The notes beneath the pieces were generated by a model. It saw only the letters and a list, made by a program, of their open reading frames with translations. It made no database searches and was not told the origin of the DNA. Source: Bryobacteraceae bacterium (GTDB taxonomy: Bacteria > Acidobacteriota > Terriglobia > Bryobacterales > Bryobacteraceae). From it: a stretch of DNA of 64,000 nt. Made by a program: the position numbers and the translations under genes. Location of the stretch: positions 62,001 through 126,000 of the forward strand of contig JAIEMJ010000033.1 of assembly GCA_019752335.1 (NCBI GenBank), given 5' to 3'. Positions 29,102 through 38,607 of this stretch are shown piece by piece. Position 1 is the first letter of the stretch, and each line of letters begins with the position of its first letter.

Positions 29102-29778
29102 TGTCCCTCTGGCAAAACGACCAGGAGCTTTTCGCGCTCGCCCGGCGCGAGCTCTTTTCGGCGGTGCTGGGCGACGTGATGGACAAGCTCGGCTTGCTGC
29201 GTCAGTTCCTACCGCCAGACGTCCGGCCTGTGCGGCCCGAAATGGTGCTGGTGGGCCGCGCGATGACGGTGCTCGAGTCCGACTGTGTCGACCTCCAGCG
29301 CGGCCCGGCCGCCCAGCCCTTTGGCCTGATGCTGGAGGCGCTCGATAGCCTGCAGCCCGGCGAGATCTACGTCACCGGCGGACCCGCCGGCCACTACGCG
29401 CACTGGGGCGAACTGATGAGCACGCGGGCGCTTCGCCTGGGTGCCGTCGGCGCCGTGCTGCATGGCTACCACCGCGACACGAACGGCATTCTCGCCCTGG
29501 ATTTCCCCACGTTCTCCCTCGGCGCATGGGCGCAGGATCAAGCGCCGCGCGGCCGCGTGGTGGACTACCGCGTGCCGGTCGACGTGGGCCAAGCCCGTAT
29601 AGCGCCGGGCGACATTCTTTTCGGGGACCGCGACGGAGTTTGCGTCATCCCGCGCGCCGCCGAAGCCGACGTCTTTCGCCTGGCGCTCGAGAAGGCGCGC
29701 GGCGAGCAAACCGTGCGCCAAGCGATTGAAGGCGGCATGAGCGCCGTCGACGCCTTCGCCAAATACGGCATCCTCTAA
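29101..29778 (+). CDS. RraA-like / HMG aldolase-fold protein
   Basis: 225 residues. The fold shared by RraA and 4-hydroxy-4-methyl-2-oxoglutarate aldolase is recognised by WGELMSTRALRLGAVGAVLHGYHRD (in its parts GELMSTRA and HGYHRD, the latter with the conserved R and D), then GDILFGDRDGVCVIP. Metal-dependent aldolase or oxaloacetate decarboxylase activity is known for related proteins, whereas true RraA inhibits RNase E. The neighbouring Gfo/Idh enzyme makes a catabolic role more likely. The following xerC-like gene starts 3 nt after its stop. Confidence 0.85.
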   Translation: MSLWQNDQELFALARRELFSAVLGDVMDKLGLLRQFLPPDVRPVRPEMVLVGRAMTVLESDCVDLQRGPAAQPFGLMLEALDSLQPGEIYVTGGPAGHYAHWGELMSTRALRLGAVGAVLHGYHRDTNGILALDFPTFSLGAWAQDQAPRGRVVDYRVPVDVGQARIAPGDILFGDRDGVCVIPRAAEADVFRLALEKARGEQTVRQAIEGGMSAVDAFAKYGIL

Positions 29779-29781
29779 GCG

Positions 29782-30660
29782 ATGGCGACGCTTACCGGGC
29801 AGATCCGCGAGTTCCTCGAAGAGAGGCGGCGAGAGAACGTCTCGCCGCACACGCTGCGCAACTACGGGATTGACCTGAACCAGTTCGCCGCGCATTTTCC
29901 TACACCGCCAGAGCGTTGGACGGTCCTCATCCTGCGCGGCTGGCTGGCCGCGCTGCATACGCAAGGCCTCAGTCCGGTGAGCATCCGGCGCAAGATCGCC
30001 GCGCTGCGAAGTTTCTTTCAGTTCCTGCTGAAGCGGGGCGCCGTTGACTTCAATCCCGCCAAGCTCCTGCGCACCCCGAAGGCGCCCAAGACGCTGCCGC
30101 GCGTGATGAGCGAAGAAGCGGCCAATCACCTCGTCGACGCCGTGGGCGGCGATGAGATGGAGCGTCCCTTCCCCGAACGCGACCGCGCCCTCTTCGAGAT
30201 CCTCTACGGCTGCGGACTCCGTATCAGCGAACTCTGCGGGCTCGACCTGCTCGACCTTGACCTTACGGAAAACTGGCTGCGCGTCCGCGGCAAGGGACGC
30301 AAGGAGCGCCAAGTGCCCATCGGCGACTCTGCCGTGGCGGCCCTGCGGCGTTACCTCGAAAAGCGGCACGCGGAAAGTGGCGAGCGCGGCGTCTTCGTGA
30401 ACTACTTGGGCACGCGCCTCACCGATCGCGGCGCGCGGGGTATTGTGAGCTTCTACGCGCGCATGGTCGCGCACGATCCCAGCATTCACCCGCACAGCTT
30501 CCGCCACGCCTACGCGACGCACTTACTCACCGACGGCGCCGACCTGCGCGCCATTCAGGAGCTACTCGGGCACGCGCAGCTCTCCACCACGCAGAAGTAC
30601 ACGCAGATGGCGCTGAATGATTTGCTGGCCGTTTACGATAAGGCGCACCCGAAGGCTTAG
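29782..30660 (+). CDS. Tyrosine recombinase XerC/XerD-like
   Basis: 292 residues, the usual Xer length. The N-terminal SAM-like core-binding domain (about 1-95) is followed by the catalytic domain with R147 (GCGLRISEL), K171 (GKGRKER), H238 and R241 (HSFRHAYATHLL), H264 (LLGHAQLSTTQKYT) and the nucleophile Y273. All are present. Xer recombinases resolve chromosome dimers at dif. No phage or integron partner is nearby, so this is probably the housekeeping enzyme. It is the third gene of a Gfo/Idh-RraA-Xer string and converges with the sulfatase gene, overlapping by 4 nt. Confidence 0.92.
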   Translation: MATLTGQIREFLEERRRENVSPHTLRNYGIDLNQFAAHFPTPPERWTVLILRGWLAALHTQGLSPVSIRRKIAALRSFFQFLLKRGAVDFNPAKLLRTPKAPKTLPRVMSEEAANHLVDAVGGDEMERPFPERDRALFEILYGCGLRISELCGLDLLDLDLTENWLRVRGKGRKERQVPIGDSAVAALRRYLEKRHAESGERGVFVNYLGTRLTDRGARGIVSFYARMVAHDPSIHPHSFRHAYATHLLTDGADLRAIQELLGHAQLSTTQKYTQMALNDLLAVYDKAHPKA

Positions 30661-32378
30661 CCGATCCACCGCACCAGCGCGTAGTAGACGCCGCACAAGT
30701 CGGCGCCGGCCGAGTCCTGAAACCAGCCATGCAACACCGTGCGCGTCTTCCCCTGCAGCTTGACTCTGAAAGACGCAGCGGTATCCGTCGCCGCGGTTTT
30801 CACGGTGAGATCCTGGCCCGCAATCTGCAGCTTCGCTCCGGCAATCGGCATGGCCTTCCCGGCTGGCAACGTGCCGGCGGTCATCTTCTTTTCCTCGCGC
30901 CCGGCGGTGAGCGCCAGCTTTTGCGCGAAGGGCCAACGCGATAGCTGAACTTCGTACTCCCCGGAACGCTCTACATAGACGTGCCATTTGCCGCCCTGCG
31001 GACCACCAACTGCATTCGACACGTGGCCGAAGTTATCGGCGTAGATCTCCCACCAGTCAGAAGAAGTGAGCGTGACGGGATTCTCCTGCGGCGCGCCGAT
31101 GCTGAGCGGGCAAGGGTCATCGAGGCCCGGCGCGACGCTGGCCCACCATTGCTCGTAGTGCGCGCGCATCTTGGCCACTACGGCGGGCTCCTTGGCGGCT
31201 AAGTCCGTGGTTTCGCCGACGTCAGCGCGGAAGTCGTAGAGCTCGGCGCCTTGGATCAAACGCCAACGTCCCCAAATGACGTTCGCATCCCACTTCTTGG
31301 GCACTTGTCCGTACTGCACTATGAGCATGCGGTCGGCGAGGTCGCCGCCGCTGAGGGCCGGTTTCAGGCTAACGCCGTCGAACTTCGCGTTGGCCGGTTT
31401 CTTCAAGCCGCATAAATCGATCAGGGTGGGCAGCCAATCTTGCATCTGCGCGGGCGTGGCGACATCGCCCGCGGCGCGTAGTTTCCCGGCGGGCCAGCGG
31501 ACGAAACACGGAACGCGGTGGCCGCCGTCGTAGAGCTGGGTCTTGGCGGCGCGCATTCCAGCGTTATAGAACTTCGCGCCGCCGGTGCCCCCGTTGTCGG
31601 TCATCAATACGACGATGGTATTTTCGCGCAGTCCACTTACGCGGAGAAATTCTTCCAGCCGGCCCAGGTTTTCGTCGAGGTTGGCGATCATGCCAAAGAA
31701 CGCGGCGGGCAGGCCGGGCTTCTGATATGGCGCCGAGTATTTCCTGTCGACCCAGGCCGGCGCATGCGGCGTATTTGTCGGTAAGTAGCAGAAGAAGGGC
31801 TGCGTTTGCGCTTTCATCCAGCTCATCGCTTCGTTGAACCAGAAATCCGTGCAGTAGCCCGTGAAATTCTTCACGACGCCTTTATCGCGGTAGCGGCCGT
31901 TGAAGTAGTCGTTATCGAACTCCGGCGCGGCGGAAAAGCCCCAGCCCAGATGGTATTTGGCTTCTTCGAAGCCCCGGTCCGTGGGGCGGTAAGGGTAGGC
32001 ATCGCCCAGGTGCCATTTGCCGAAGAGGCCGGTGCGGTAGCCGCTGGCTTTGAAGATATCGGCCATCGTCGGCAGGTCGCGGCGCAGCACGGCGCGGCCC
32101 GCCGTCACCGAGGTGGCCTTGTTGCGCAGGGCATCGAGTCCGCTCATCAACTGGCCGCGCGTGGGCGTACACATGGGGGCGGAATGAAAGTCGGTGAAGC
32201 GGATGCTTTCGCCGTGCAGGCGATCCATGTTGGGCGTCTTCAGTACGGGGTTTCCGTGGCAGCCGAAGTCGCCGTAGCCCTGGTCATCGGTGAGGACGAT
32301 GATCACGTTTGGACGGCTCGCAGCCAGGGCGGGCGCGGCCATGCTAGCGGCGAGAAACTCACGGCGGCGAAATTGCAT
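30657..32378 (-). CDS. Tat-exported sulfatase (arylsulfatase A-like)
   Basis: 573 residues. FRRREFLAASMAAPALAA is a twin-arginine-type signal. The sulfatase core begins RPNVIIVLTDDQGYGDFG with metal ligands D31 and D32. The modification motif C70-T-P-T-R fits CxPxR, so C70 is expected to become formylglycine, which needs a maturase not encoded in the window. LMTDNGGTGG carries further metal ligands. A C-terminal extension of about 130 residues (from GAPQENPVTL) looks like an extra beta-rich domain. It would remove sulfate from a sulfated sugar or polymer. Confidence 0.92.
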   Translation of the reverse strand: MQFRRREFLAASMAAPALAASRPNVIIVLTDDQGYGDFGCHGNPVLKTPNMDRLHGESIRFTDFHSAPMCTPTRGQLMSGLDALRNKATSVTAGRAVLRRDLPTMADIFKASGYRTGLFGKWHLGDAYPYRPTDRGFEEAKYHLGWGFSAAPEFDNDYFNGRYRDKGVVKNFTGYCTDFWFNEAMSWMKAQTQPFFCYLPTNTPHAPAWVDRKYSAPYQKPGLPAAFFGMIANLDENLGRLEEFLRVSGLRENTIVVLMTDNGGTGGAKFYNAGMRAAKTQLYDGGHRVPCFVRWPAGKLRAAGDVATPAQMQDWLPTLIDLCGLKKPANAKFDGVSLKPALSGGDLADRMLIVQYGQVPKKWDANVIWGRWRLIQGAELYDFRADVGETTDLAAKEPAVVAKMRAHYEQWWASVAPGLDDPCPLSIGAPQENPVTLTSSDWWEIYADNFGHVSNAVGGPQGGKWHVYVERSGEYEVQLSRWPFAQKLALTAGREEKKMTAGTLPAGKAMPIAGAKLQIAGQDLTVKTAATDTAASFRVKLQGKTRTVLHGWFQDSAGADLCGVYYALVRWIG

Positions 32379-32434
32379 GACTCATTCTACTTCTGCCGCC
32401 GGCTTTGCGAGCATTGGTGTATGCTCGAAAAACG

Positions 32435-34615
32435 ATGCGCCGTTTGCTTGCCACCCTGACCCTCACCGCTCTGCTGAACGCTTTCGAGGAACCGCCATTT
32501 CGCGCCACCAAAGCCGCCCCGCTCAGCGGACCCATCATCGTTGACACCGACGCCGGCAGCGACGACTATATGGCCATCGCCTTCCTCCTCGCGCGCCCCG
32601 ATGTGCGCCTGGAAGCGATCGTCGTCGTGAACGGACTCGCGCACGTCGACGCTGGCGCGCGCAATCTCTTGCGCCTCGTCCAGCTCAGCGGTAAACGGGT
32701 GCCCGTGTATCTGGGCCGTCCCATGCCGCTCTCCGGCCAGAACGAATTCCCCGCGGCATGGCGCCAGAGCGCCGATGATCTGCCGGGGGTGACTTTGCCC
32801 GCGCTGGCGGCGAAGCCGGAGGCCAAGCCGGCGCTTGCCTACTACCAGGAGCGTTTGCGGCAACCGGCGCGAATTCTGGCGCTGGGTCCGCTGACGAATT
32901 TGGCGGAGGTGCTGGCCAAGCAACCGGCGGCCGCAGTGAACATTCGCGAGTTGACGATTATGGGTGGGGCGGTTCATGTGCCGGGCAACTTGCGCGATGG
33001 GAATGTCTTTACGGGCGGCAACGCGTTGGCGGAATGGAATATCTACATTGACCCGCGCGCCGCGGCGGAAGTGTTTCAGAAAGTCCGCACCATTCGCCTG
33101 GTTTCACTCGATGCGACGAATCGCGTGCCGCTGCGCATGAACTACGTGCAGCAGTTTCGCGAAGGCGCTAGTGGTACGCCACTCGGGCGTTTTCTGAATG
33201 AGTTACTCACGCAGGAGGAGCCGCTGATCCGCGAACGCATTTTCTATGCGTGGGATCCGCTCGCGGCGGTCGCGATGGTGGAGGGCGCGGTGTCGTTTGT
33301 GCCCGCGCAACTCGAGGTGATCGCGCAGGGGCCGGAAGCGGGCCGCACGCGTGACACCTTCAAGGGGGTGCCCAACGCGACTTACTCCAACAATGCCGAC
33401 GCCGGCGCCTTCTACACGGCTTTCTACAATGCCTTCGCGACGGAGAAAAAGATCTATGACTTACTGGTGAAGTCGGCCACTTTGATTGACCCGAAGAATG
33501 GCATCAACCGCGTGATGGACGTGGCCATCAAGGATGGGCGCATCGCCGCCGTCGCGGAGAATATCCCGGCTTTGCGCGCCACTCAAACCATCCACGCGCC
33601 GGGTTACTACGTCACGCCCGGCTTGATCGACCTCCATGTCCACGTCTTTGCGAGCACCGGAAAAGCCGGCGTGTACAACGGCGACAACAGCGTCTGGCCG
33701 GATGGTCATACGTTGCGCTCCGGGGTGACCACGGTGGTCGACTGCGGCAGTTCGGGCGCCGATGAGTTCGCCAGCTTCAAGCAGCACATCATTGATCGTT
33801 CCAAGACGCGGGTGCTGGCCTGGCTCAGCATTGTCAAGGCCGGCATGACCCATGCGTTCGAGCAGGATACTACGCTGATGGACGTCAGCGCCGCCGTCGC
33901 CACGGCGAAGAAATACCCCGCGCAAATCGTCGGATTTAAGACGGCCCACTTTGAAGGACCGGCCTGGACGCCGGTAGAGCGCGCACTGGCGGCTGGCAAC
34001 CAAGCTGGCCTGCCGGTGATTGTCGACTTTGGGCTTTTTCGTCCGGAGCGCCCCTTCAGCGAACTGGTAACGAAGCGTCTGCGCAAGGGCGACATTTACA
34101 CGCACATGTATTTAGACCGTGTACCCATGTTGGACGCAGCGGGCAAGGTGCAACCGTTTTTTGCCGAGGCTAAGAAGCGCGGCGTCCTGTTCGACGTCGG
34201 CCACGGCGGCGGCAGCTTCGTTTGGAAACAGGCGATCCCGGCCACGAAGCAAGGGCTGTGGCCGGACTCGATTTCTACGGACTTACACATCAACTCCATG
34301 GTGGGCGGCATGCGCGACATGTTGAACGTGATGTCGAAGTTTCTGTACTTGGGCATGCCGCTGGAGGAGGTGATCGCGAAATCGACGTGGAATCCGGCCA
34401 AACAGATTCGGCGCGAGGAACTGGGGCACCTCTCGGTGGGCGCCCCGGCGGACCTGGCGATTCTCAGCGTGCAGACGGGGAGATATGGTTTCGTCGATGT
34501 CGATAGCACCCGCGTGGAAGGCGATCGCAAGTTACAGGGCGAGGTGACGATTCGGGCCGGGCGCATCGTATGGGATTTGAACGGCTTATCGATGCCAACC
34601 TGGGACGCGCCGTAA
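32435..34615 (+). CDS. Nucleoside hydrolase-amidohydrolase fusion protein
   Basis: 726 residues from ATG 32435, chosen because a signal peptide (MRRLLATLTLTALLNAF) follows. Residues about 30-340 form a complete inosine/uridine-type nucleoside hydrolase: IIVDTDAGSDD (D37, D39, D43, D44), MGGAVHVPGN, EWNIYIDPRAA and WDPLAAVAMV. Residues about 345-726 form a complete metal-dependent amidohydrolase of the dihydroorotase/deacetylase-like type: GLIDLHVHVF (H401, H403), a bridging-lysine candidate K502 in GFKTAHFE, histidines in YTHMYLD and DVGHGGG, and the aspartate in STDLHINS. Both active sites appear intact. Cleaving a nucleoside and then hydrolysing a ring or amide of the base is a reasonable idea, but it is inference. 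Both domains would act outside the cytoplasm. Confidence 0.88.
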   Translation: MRRLLATLTLTALLNAFEEPPFRATKAAPLSGPIIVDTDAGSDDYMAIAFLLARPDVRLEAIVVVNGLAHVDAGARNLLRLVQLSGKRVPVYLGRPMPLSGQNEFPAAWRQSADDLPGVTLPALAAKPEAKPALAYYQERLRQPARILALGPLTNLAEVLAKQPAAAVNIRELTIMGGAVHVPGNLRDGNVFTGGNALAEWNIYIDPRAAAEVFQKVRTIRLVSLDATNRVPLRMNYVQQFREGASGTPLGRFLNELLTQEEPLIRERIFYAWDPLAAVAMVEGAVSFVPAQLEVIAQGPEAGRTRDTFKGVPNATYSNNADAGAFYTAFYNAFATEKKIYDLLVKSATLIDPKNGINRVMDVAIKDGRIAAVAENIPALRATQTIHAPGYYVTPGLIDLHVHVFASTGKAGVYNGDNSVWPDGHTLRSGVTTVVDCGSSGADEFASFKQHIIDRSKTRVLAWLSIVKAGMTHAFEQDTTLMDVSAAVATAKKYPAQIVGFKTAHFEGPAWTPVERALAAGNQAGLPVIVDFGLFRPERPFSELVTKRLRKGDIYTHMYLDRVPMLDAAGKVQPFFAEAKKRGVLFDVGHGGGSFVWKQAIPATKQGLWPDSISTDLHINSMVGGMRDMLNVMSKFLYLGMPLEEVIAKSTWNPAKQIRREELGHLSVGAPADLAILSVQTGRYGFVDVDSTRVEGDRKLQGEVTIRAGRIVWDLNGLSMPTWDAP

Positions 34616-34655
34616 GCTCATACTCTCGTCCGGTTCGCCGATAAGCCCCTTAGCG

Positions 34656-37600
34656 ATGGGCAGCTATTGGCTACTGGTTTCGGCGATTCTGGTACTTTCC
34701 GCCAACGGACTACTGGCGGAGCAATATCCATTTCGCGTCTATGACCAGAGCACGGGTTTGGCGAATCCTACGGCGCAGGCGATGGCCAGCGACGGGGAAG
34801 GTTTCCTTTGGGTCGGTACCGCGAACGGCCTGTTTCGTTTCGACGGCATGCGCTTTCGTTTGTACGATACGACGGCCGGATTGCCAGGAAACCGCATCAC
34901 CTCCTTACTCAGCGCGCCGGACGGCACGCTGTGGGTGGCGACGGAGACCGGGCTGGCGCGGCGGCGAGGCGATCATTTCGAGACGGTAGATTTTCAGCGA
35001 AAAATCCTCACCGTGCCGGGGAGTTTGCTGGCCTGGCACTCGTCGGCGGGTCTGCTCTTCACCTCGAGCGAAGGCCTGGTGGCGATCCGCGGCCAGAAGC
35101 ACACGTGGTTGCGTCCGCGGGGCGCTTTCGGCGCCACCGTGGATTCTGGAGGCCGCATCTGGTTCGGGTGCGGGAAACTCGTCTGCCGGATGGACGACTG
35201 GCGTCAGCCGGGAAAGGTGCGGGAATACGGCGAGGCCGAAGGTCTGCCGCCCAATCGCTCGTGGCACGCCCTGATCGAGGACCGGCGCGGGCGGGTTTGG
35301 GCCCGCAGCACTGACGGCCTGGCGATGTACAGCGGGGACCGCTTCCAAGCCGTGAATCTCGAAGCCCACACGTCGGCCTTAGCGGGACTCTACCAGGACC
35401 GGCACGGACGCCTGTTGCTGCCCTCGGAGCAGGGAGTCTGGATCCTGGAGGGCGAACGCTGGCGGCTGATTGACTCGACGTCCGGTCTGCCCATGGACGC
35501 GACGCTGTCGGTAACCGAGGATCGCGAAGGCGGGCTGTGGATCGGCACGGGCGCCGCGGGCGTCGCGCGCTGGCTGGGTGATGGAAACTGGACAACCTAC
35601 TCCAAGGCCGATGGTTTGCCGAATGCCTCGGTGTGGCATATGCTGCGTGACCGGCGCGGGCGCTGGTGGGCGGGCACACAGAATGGCTTGGTGCGTTATC
35701 CCCAATCGCCCAAGGCGGGCGACGCGAAGGTGTGGCGCCGCAAGGAGGGCTTGCCCAACATTCGTGTGCTGCGTCTGGCCGAAGATCCGGGTGGCCATGT
35801 TTGGGTGGCCAGTGGCCGTGAGATCGCGCGGGTGGATGCCATTACCGACATGGTAAGTTCCTATGGCTTCGGTTCGGGCGGCGCGTTTGCCGTTCACGTC
35901 GACCGCGCCGGCTGGGTGTGGGCGGCGGGCTTCCGCGCCTTGGCGCGCAGCCGCTGGGACGAGCCAGGCTTCGAACCCGTGGAACTGCCAGGGGCCGGCG
36001 CCGGCACCTGGTACTTTGACCTCTTCGAAGCGCCCGACGGACGCCTCTGGGTTGCCACCTCGGTGGGCCTCTACGTGCGCGACCTGGAGGGCAAGTGGCG
36101 CCGTTACACCGAGAAGGAAGGCCTACGCAGCAACGCCGTCGCCAGCGTAACCCAGGATGCACAGGGGCAAATGGTGGTGAGTTACCGCGAGGCGCATGGC
36201 ATCTCCATGCTCACGGCCAACCAATGGCGGCATTGGGACGCGGGCAGCCAGTTGAATTCGCTCAAGGTCCATTTCGTGCGTCGCGCGGGAGAGGCGATCT
36301 GGGTGGGGACGGACCGGGGCGTCGACATCCTGGAGGCGGGCCGCGTTCGGCATATGGACAGTGAAGCGGGGCTCGCTTGGAACGACACCAACTCCGGCGC
36401 ATTGCTGCCGGACCCGGATGGCACCGTGTGGGTGGGTACGACGCGCGGCGTCAGCCGCTATCGTCCCGCGCGGCGTCCGTTGCCGCCCGCGGCGCCGCCC
36501 GTCCGCATCGTCGCGGTTCGCTTCGGGGGCCGGGTGGCGCAAGCGGGCGCCCCACTCTCTGACCGGCAGCTATCCTATCGGCAGCGCCCCGCCGAGTTCG
36601 AGCTCGCCGCCCTGAGCTTCGACCAGCCTGGCCTGGTCCGCCTCGAATATCGCCTAACCAACTCCAGTGGGCAACTGGACGAACCGTGGCGCGAAGCCAA
36701 GCAAGGGCTGGTGGTCTTTTCTTCGCTGCCGGCCGGCAAGTATCACTTCGAAGCGCGAGCTCGCGGTGCGAATGGTATTTGGAGCCGGACGCCCGCTACC
36801 TACGACTTTGAACTCTTGCCGCCCTGGTGGCAAACGGGTTGGGCGACCGCGCTCTTTCTCTCCGCCGCGTTGGGGTTGGTGCGGTTCTTCCTCTACTGGC
36901 GGATGCGCGTCGTACTCTCGCGGCAGCGCAAGCTGGAGCAAGCCGTCGTCGAACGCACCGCGCGCATTCAGGAACAGAAGGGCGAGATCGAGGCTCTACT
37001 GGTGCAGACCCAGGCAATGAGCCGGCACAAGACCGAGTTCCTCGCCAATATGAGCCACGAGATCCGCACGCCGCTGAACGGCGTGCTGGGGATGAGCCGT
37101 CTGATCGGACGCACAAATCTGGACGCCGAACAGCGGGAGTACGTCGATGAACTCGAAACCTCCACGCGTTGGCTGACCACCATGCTGAACGACATTCTCG
37201 ACTATGCCAAGGCCGAAGCGGGTACGCTCGAGTTCGAGTCGGTCGCGTTCCGTCCCCGGCTGGTGGTGGAGGAGTGCCAGGGGATCTTCGCGCCGGTGGC
37301 CGCGGCGCAGAAACTGGACTTGCGCACGGTGGTGGAAGGCGACACGCTGGTGCTCGGCGACCCCGGACGGCTGCGGCAGATTTTGTCGAATCTGCTCAAT
37401 AACGCCGTGAAGTTCACGCCCTCCGGCTCCATCGAGCTCAGAGCGCGTTTTCTGCCGGAGACCAATGCGCACCGGGCCGCCTGGGAGTTCAGCGTCACCG
37501 ATACCGGCATCGGCATTCCGTTGGAAAAGCAAAGGCAGGTCTTTGAAGCGTTCCGCCAGGCCGACGGATCGCTCACTCGCCGCTTCGGCGGCAGCGGACT

Positions 37601-38135
37601 CGGTCTGGCCCTCTGCACCAAGCTGGCCCGCGTCATGGGAACGGAACTGGAATTGGAAAGCGAGGAAGGCAAGGGCAGCCGCTTCTTCTTCCGCGTGCCA
37701 CTTCCCCTGGCGCCGGCGCCACCGAAACCAGACGGGCCCTTGAGTTTGCCGCCCTTGTGTATCCTGCTGGCCGAGGACAATCGCGTCAACCAAAAGGTCG
37801 CCTCGCGCCTGTTGGAGAAGCTGGGCCACCGGGTGATCATCGCTAACAACGGCGTCGAAGCCGTGGATCGTTTTCAGGAGCAGCGCTTCGACGCTGTGCT
37901 GATGGATATCCATATGCCCGAAATGGATGGCTTCGAAGCCACGCGCCGCATCTCCGCCTGGCAGCGCCAGCAAGGTTCAGAAGTGCCCGTCATCGCGCTC
38001 ACCGCGCGCAACATGCAAGGCGATCGCGACGAGGCCGCCGAGGCGGGAATGGTGGGTTACCTCTCGAAGCCGCTTGAACTGCAAGACCTCCTGGTCATGC
38101 TCGCGCGCCATACGCAGGCACCGGTGAATGCCTAA
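34656..38135 (+). CDS. Hybrid sensor histidine kinase with beta-propeller sensor
   Basis: 1159 residues. Signal peptide (about 1-21), a periplasmic double beta-propeller built of repeated DGxLWVGT-like blades (about 22-605), a Y_Y_Y-type domain (about 620-720), a transmembrane helix near 730-750, a coiled linker, HisKA with H801 in MSHEIRTPLN, HATPase with NLLNNAVKFTPSG, DTGIGIP and GSGLGLAL, and a C-terminal receiver with D1084 in LMDIHMPEMDGFEA and K in YLSKPL. Unlike the polysaccharide-sensing Bacteroidetes homologues it has no DNA-binding output domain, so a separate response regulator is needed. It may sense the substrate or product of neighbouring secreted enzymes; this is inference. 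Confidence 0.93.
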   Translation: MGSYWLLVSAILVLSANGLLAEQYPFRVYDQSTGLANPTAQAMASDGEGFLWVGTANGLFRFDGMRFRLYDTTAGLPGNRITSLLSAPDGTLWVATETGLARRRGDHFETVDFQRKILTVPGSLLAWHSSAGLLFTSSEGLVAIRGQKHTWLRPRGAFGATVDSGGRIWFGCGKLVCRMDDWRQPGKVREYGEAEGLPPNRSWHALIEDRRGRVWARSTDGLAMYSGDRFQAVNLEAHTSALAGLYQDRHGRLLLPSEQGVWILEGERWRLIDSTSGLPMDATLSVTEDREGGLWIGTGAAGVARWLGDGNWTTYSKADGLPNASVWHMLRDRRGRWWAGTQNGLVRYPQSPKAGDAKVWRRKEGLPNIRVLRLAEDPGGHVWVASGREIARVDAITDMVSSYGFGSGGAFAVHVDRAGWVWAAGFRALARSRWDEPGFEPVELPGAGAGTWYFDLFEAPDGRLWVATSVGLYVRDLEGKWRRYTEKEGLRSNAVASVTQDAQGQMVVSYREAHGISMLTANQWRHWDAGSQLNSLKVHFVRRAGEAIWVGTDRGVDILEAGRVRHMDSEAGLAWNDTNSGALLPDPDGTVWVGTTRGVSRYRPARRPLPPAAPPVRIVAVRFGGRVAQAGAPLSDRQLSYRQRPAEFELAALSFDQPGLVRLEYRLTNSSGQLDEPWREAKQGLVVFSSLPAGKYHFEARARGANGIWSRTPATYDFELLPPWWQTGWATALFLSAALGLVRFFLYWRMRVVLSRQRKLEQAVVERTARIQEQKGEIEALLVQTQAMSRHKTEFLANMSHEIRTPLNGVLGMSRLIGRTNLDAEQREYVDELETSTRWLTTMLNDILDYAKAEAGTLEFESVAFRPRLVVEECQGIFAPVAAAQKLDLRTVVEGDTLVLGDPGRLRQILSNLLNNAVKFTPSGSIELRARFLPETNAHRAAWEFSVTDTGIGIPLEKQRQVFEAFRQADGSLTRRFGGSGLGLALCTKLARVMGTELELESEEGKGSRFFFRVPLPLAPAPPKPDGPLSLPPLCILLAEDNRVNQKVASRLLEKLGHRVIIANNGVEAVDRFQEQRFDAVLMDIHMPEMDGFEATRRISAWQRQQGSEVPVIALTARNMQGDRDEAAEAGMVGYLSKPLELQDLLVMLARHTQAPVNA

Positions 38136-38142
38136 CTAACTC

Positions 38143-38607
38143 TTAGCCGGTCCGCCGGTATGAATACTCACGGTCCTGCCGGGCTACTTCGTCGTAACCC
38201 TTGGCGACGCGGAAAATCACTAAGTCAAAGTACGTGGCCATCGCGCGCAGTAATTCGAGTTCGTCGTAGATCTCCATCGGCGTCAAGCTATAGTTCTGAT
38301 CGCTCGCGTAGGTGTGGATGGCGCGCTTCAACACGGTGAGCTTCAGGAGTACTTCGTGCAACGGCATCCCTTCCAGGTAACGGCGGCGGCCGAGTTGTTC
38401 GAAGTGCTCGATGGAGCGCGCCTCGTCCGGACTGGCCATCCAGCGGGCCAGGTTCGCCGTGAGGTCGCGCACCCGGTAACGAATCTCGTCGTCGGAGAGA
38501 TGCTTGTAGTGGGGCAGTTCAGGATCCTGATTGCGTGCGATCATCACCGCGAGCGCAATCTGCTCCCAATTCGTTTCGATCCTTTGCAAGAGCCGGGCGG
38601 CGATCAT
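38143..38607 (-). CDS. RsbRD-N-like helical sensor protein
   Basis: 154 residues, nearly all helical, without signal peptide. LLQRIETNWEQIALAVMIA at the start and the GRRRYLEGMPLHEVLLKLTVLKRAIHTY block match the N-terminal domain of RsbRD-type stressosome proteins, which resembles a globin fold and senses signals for stress or kinase pathways. Here it stands alone without the STAS domain or a kinase. Its start overlaps the stop of the DUF2934 gene upstream, so they are co-translated. Partner unknown. Confidence 0.65.
   Translation of the reverse strand: MIAARLLQRIETNWEQIALAVMIARNQDPELPHYKHLSDDEIRYRVRDLTANLARWMASPDEARSIEHFEQLGRRRYLEGMPLHEVLLKLTVLKRAIHTYASDQNYSLTPMEIYDELELLRAMATYFDLVIFRVAKGYDEVARQDREYSYRRTG

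Noticed and set aside
29209-30522. 437-codon minus-strand frame opposite the RraA and Xer genes
   Set aside because: No recognisable domain, R/A/H/V-rich shadow of two well-supported genes.
29782-30660. Xer-type recombinase as evidence for an integron or integrative element here
   Set aside because: Neighbours are ordinary metabolic genes, and no att sites, cassette array or repeats surround it.
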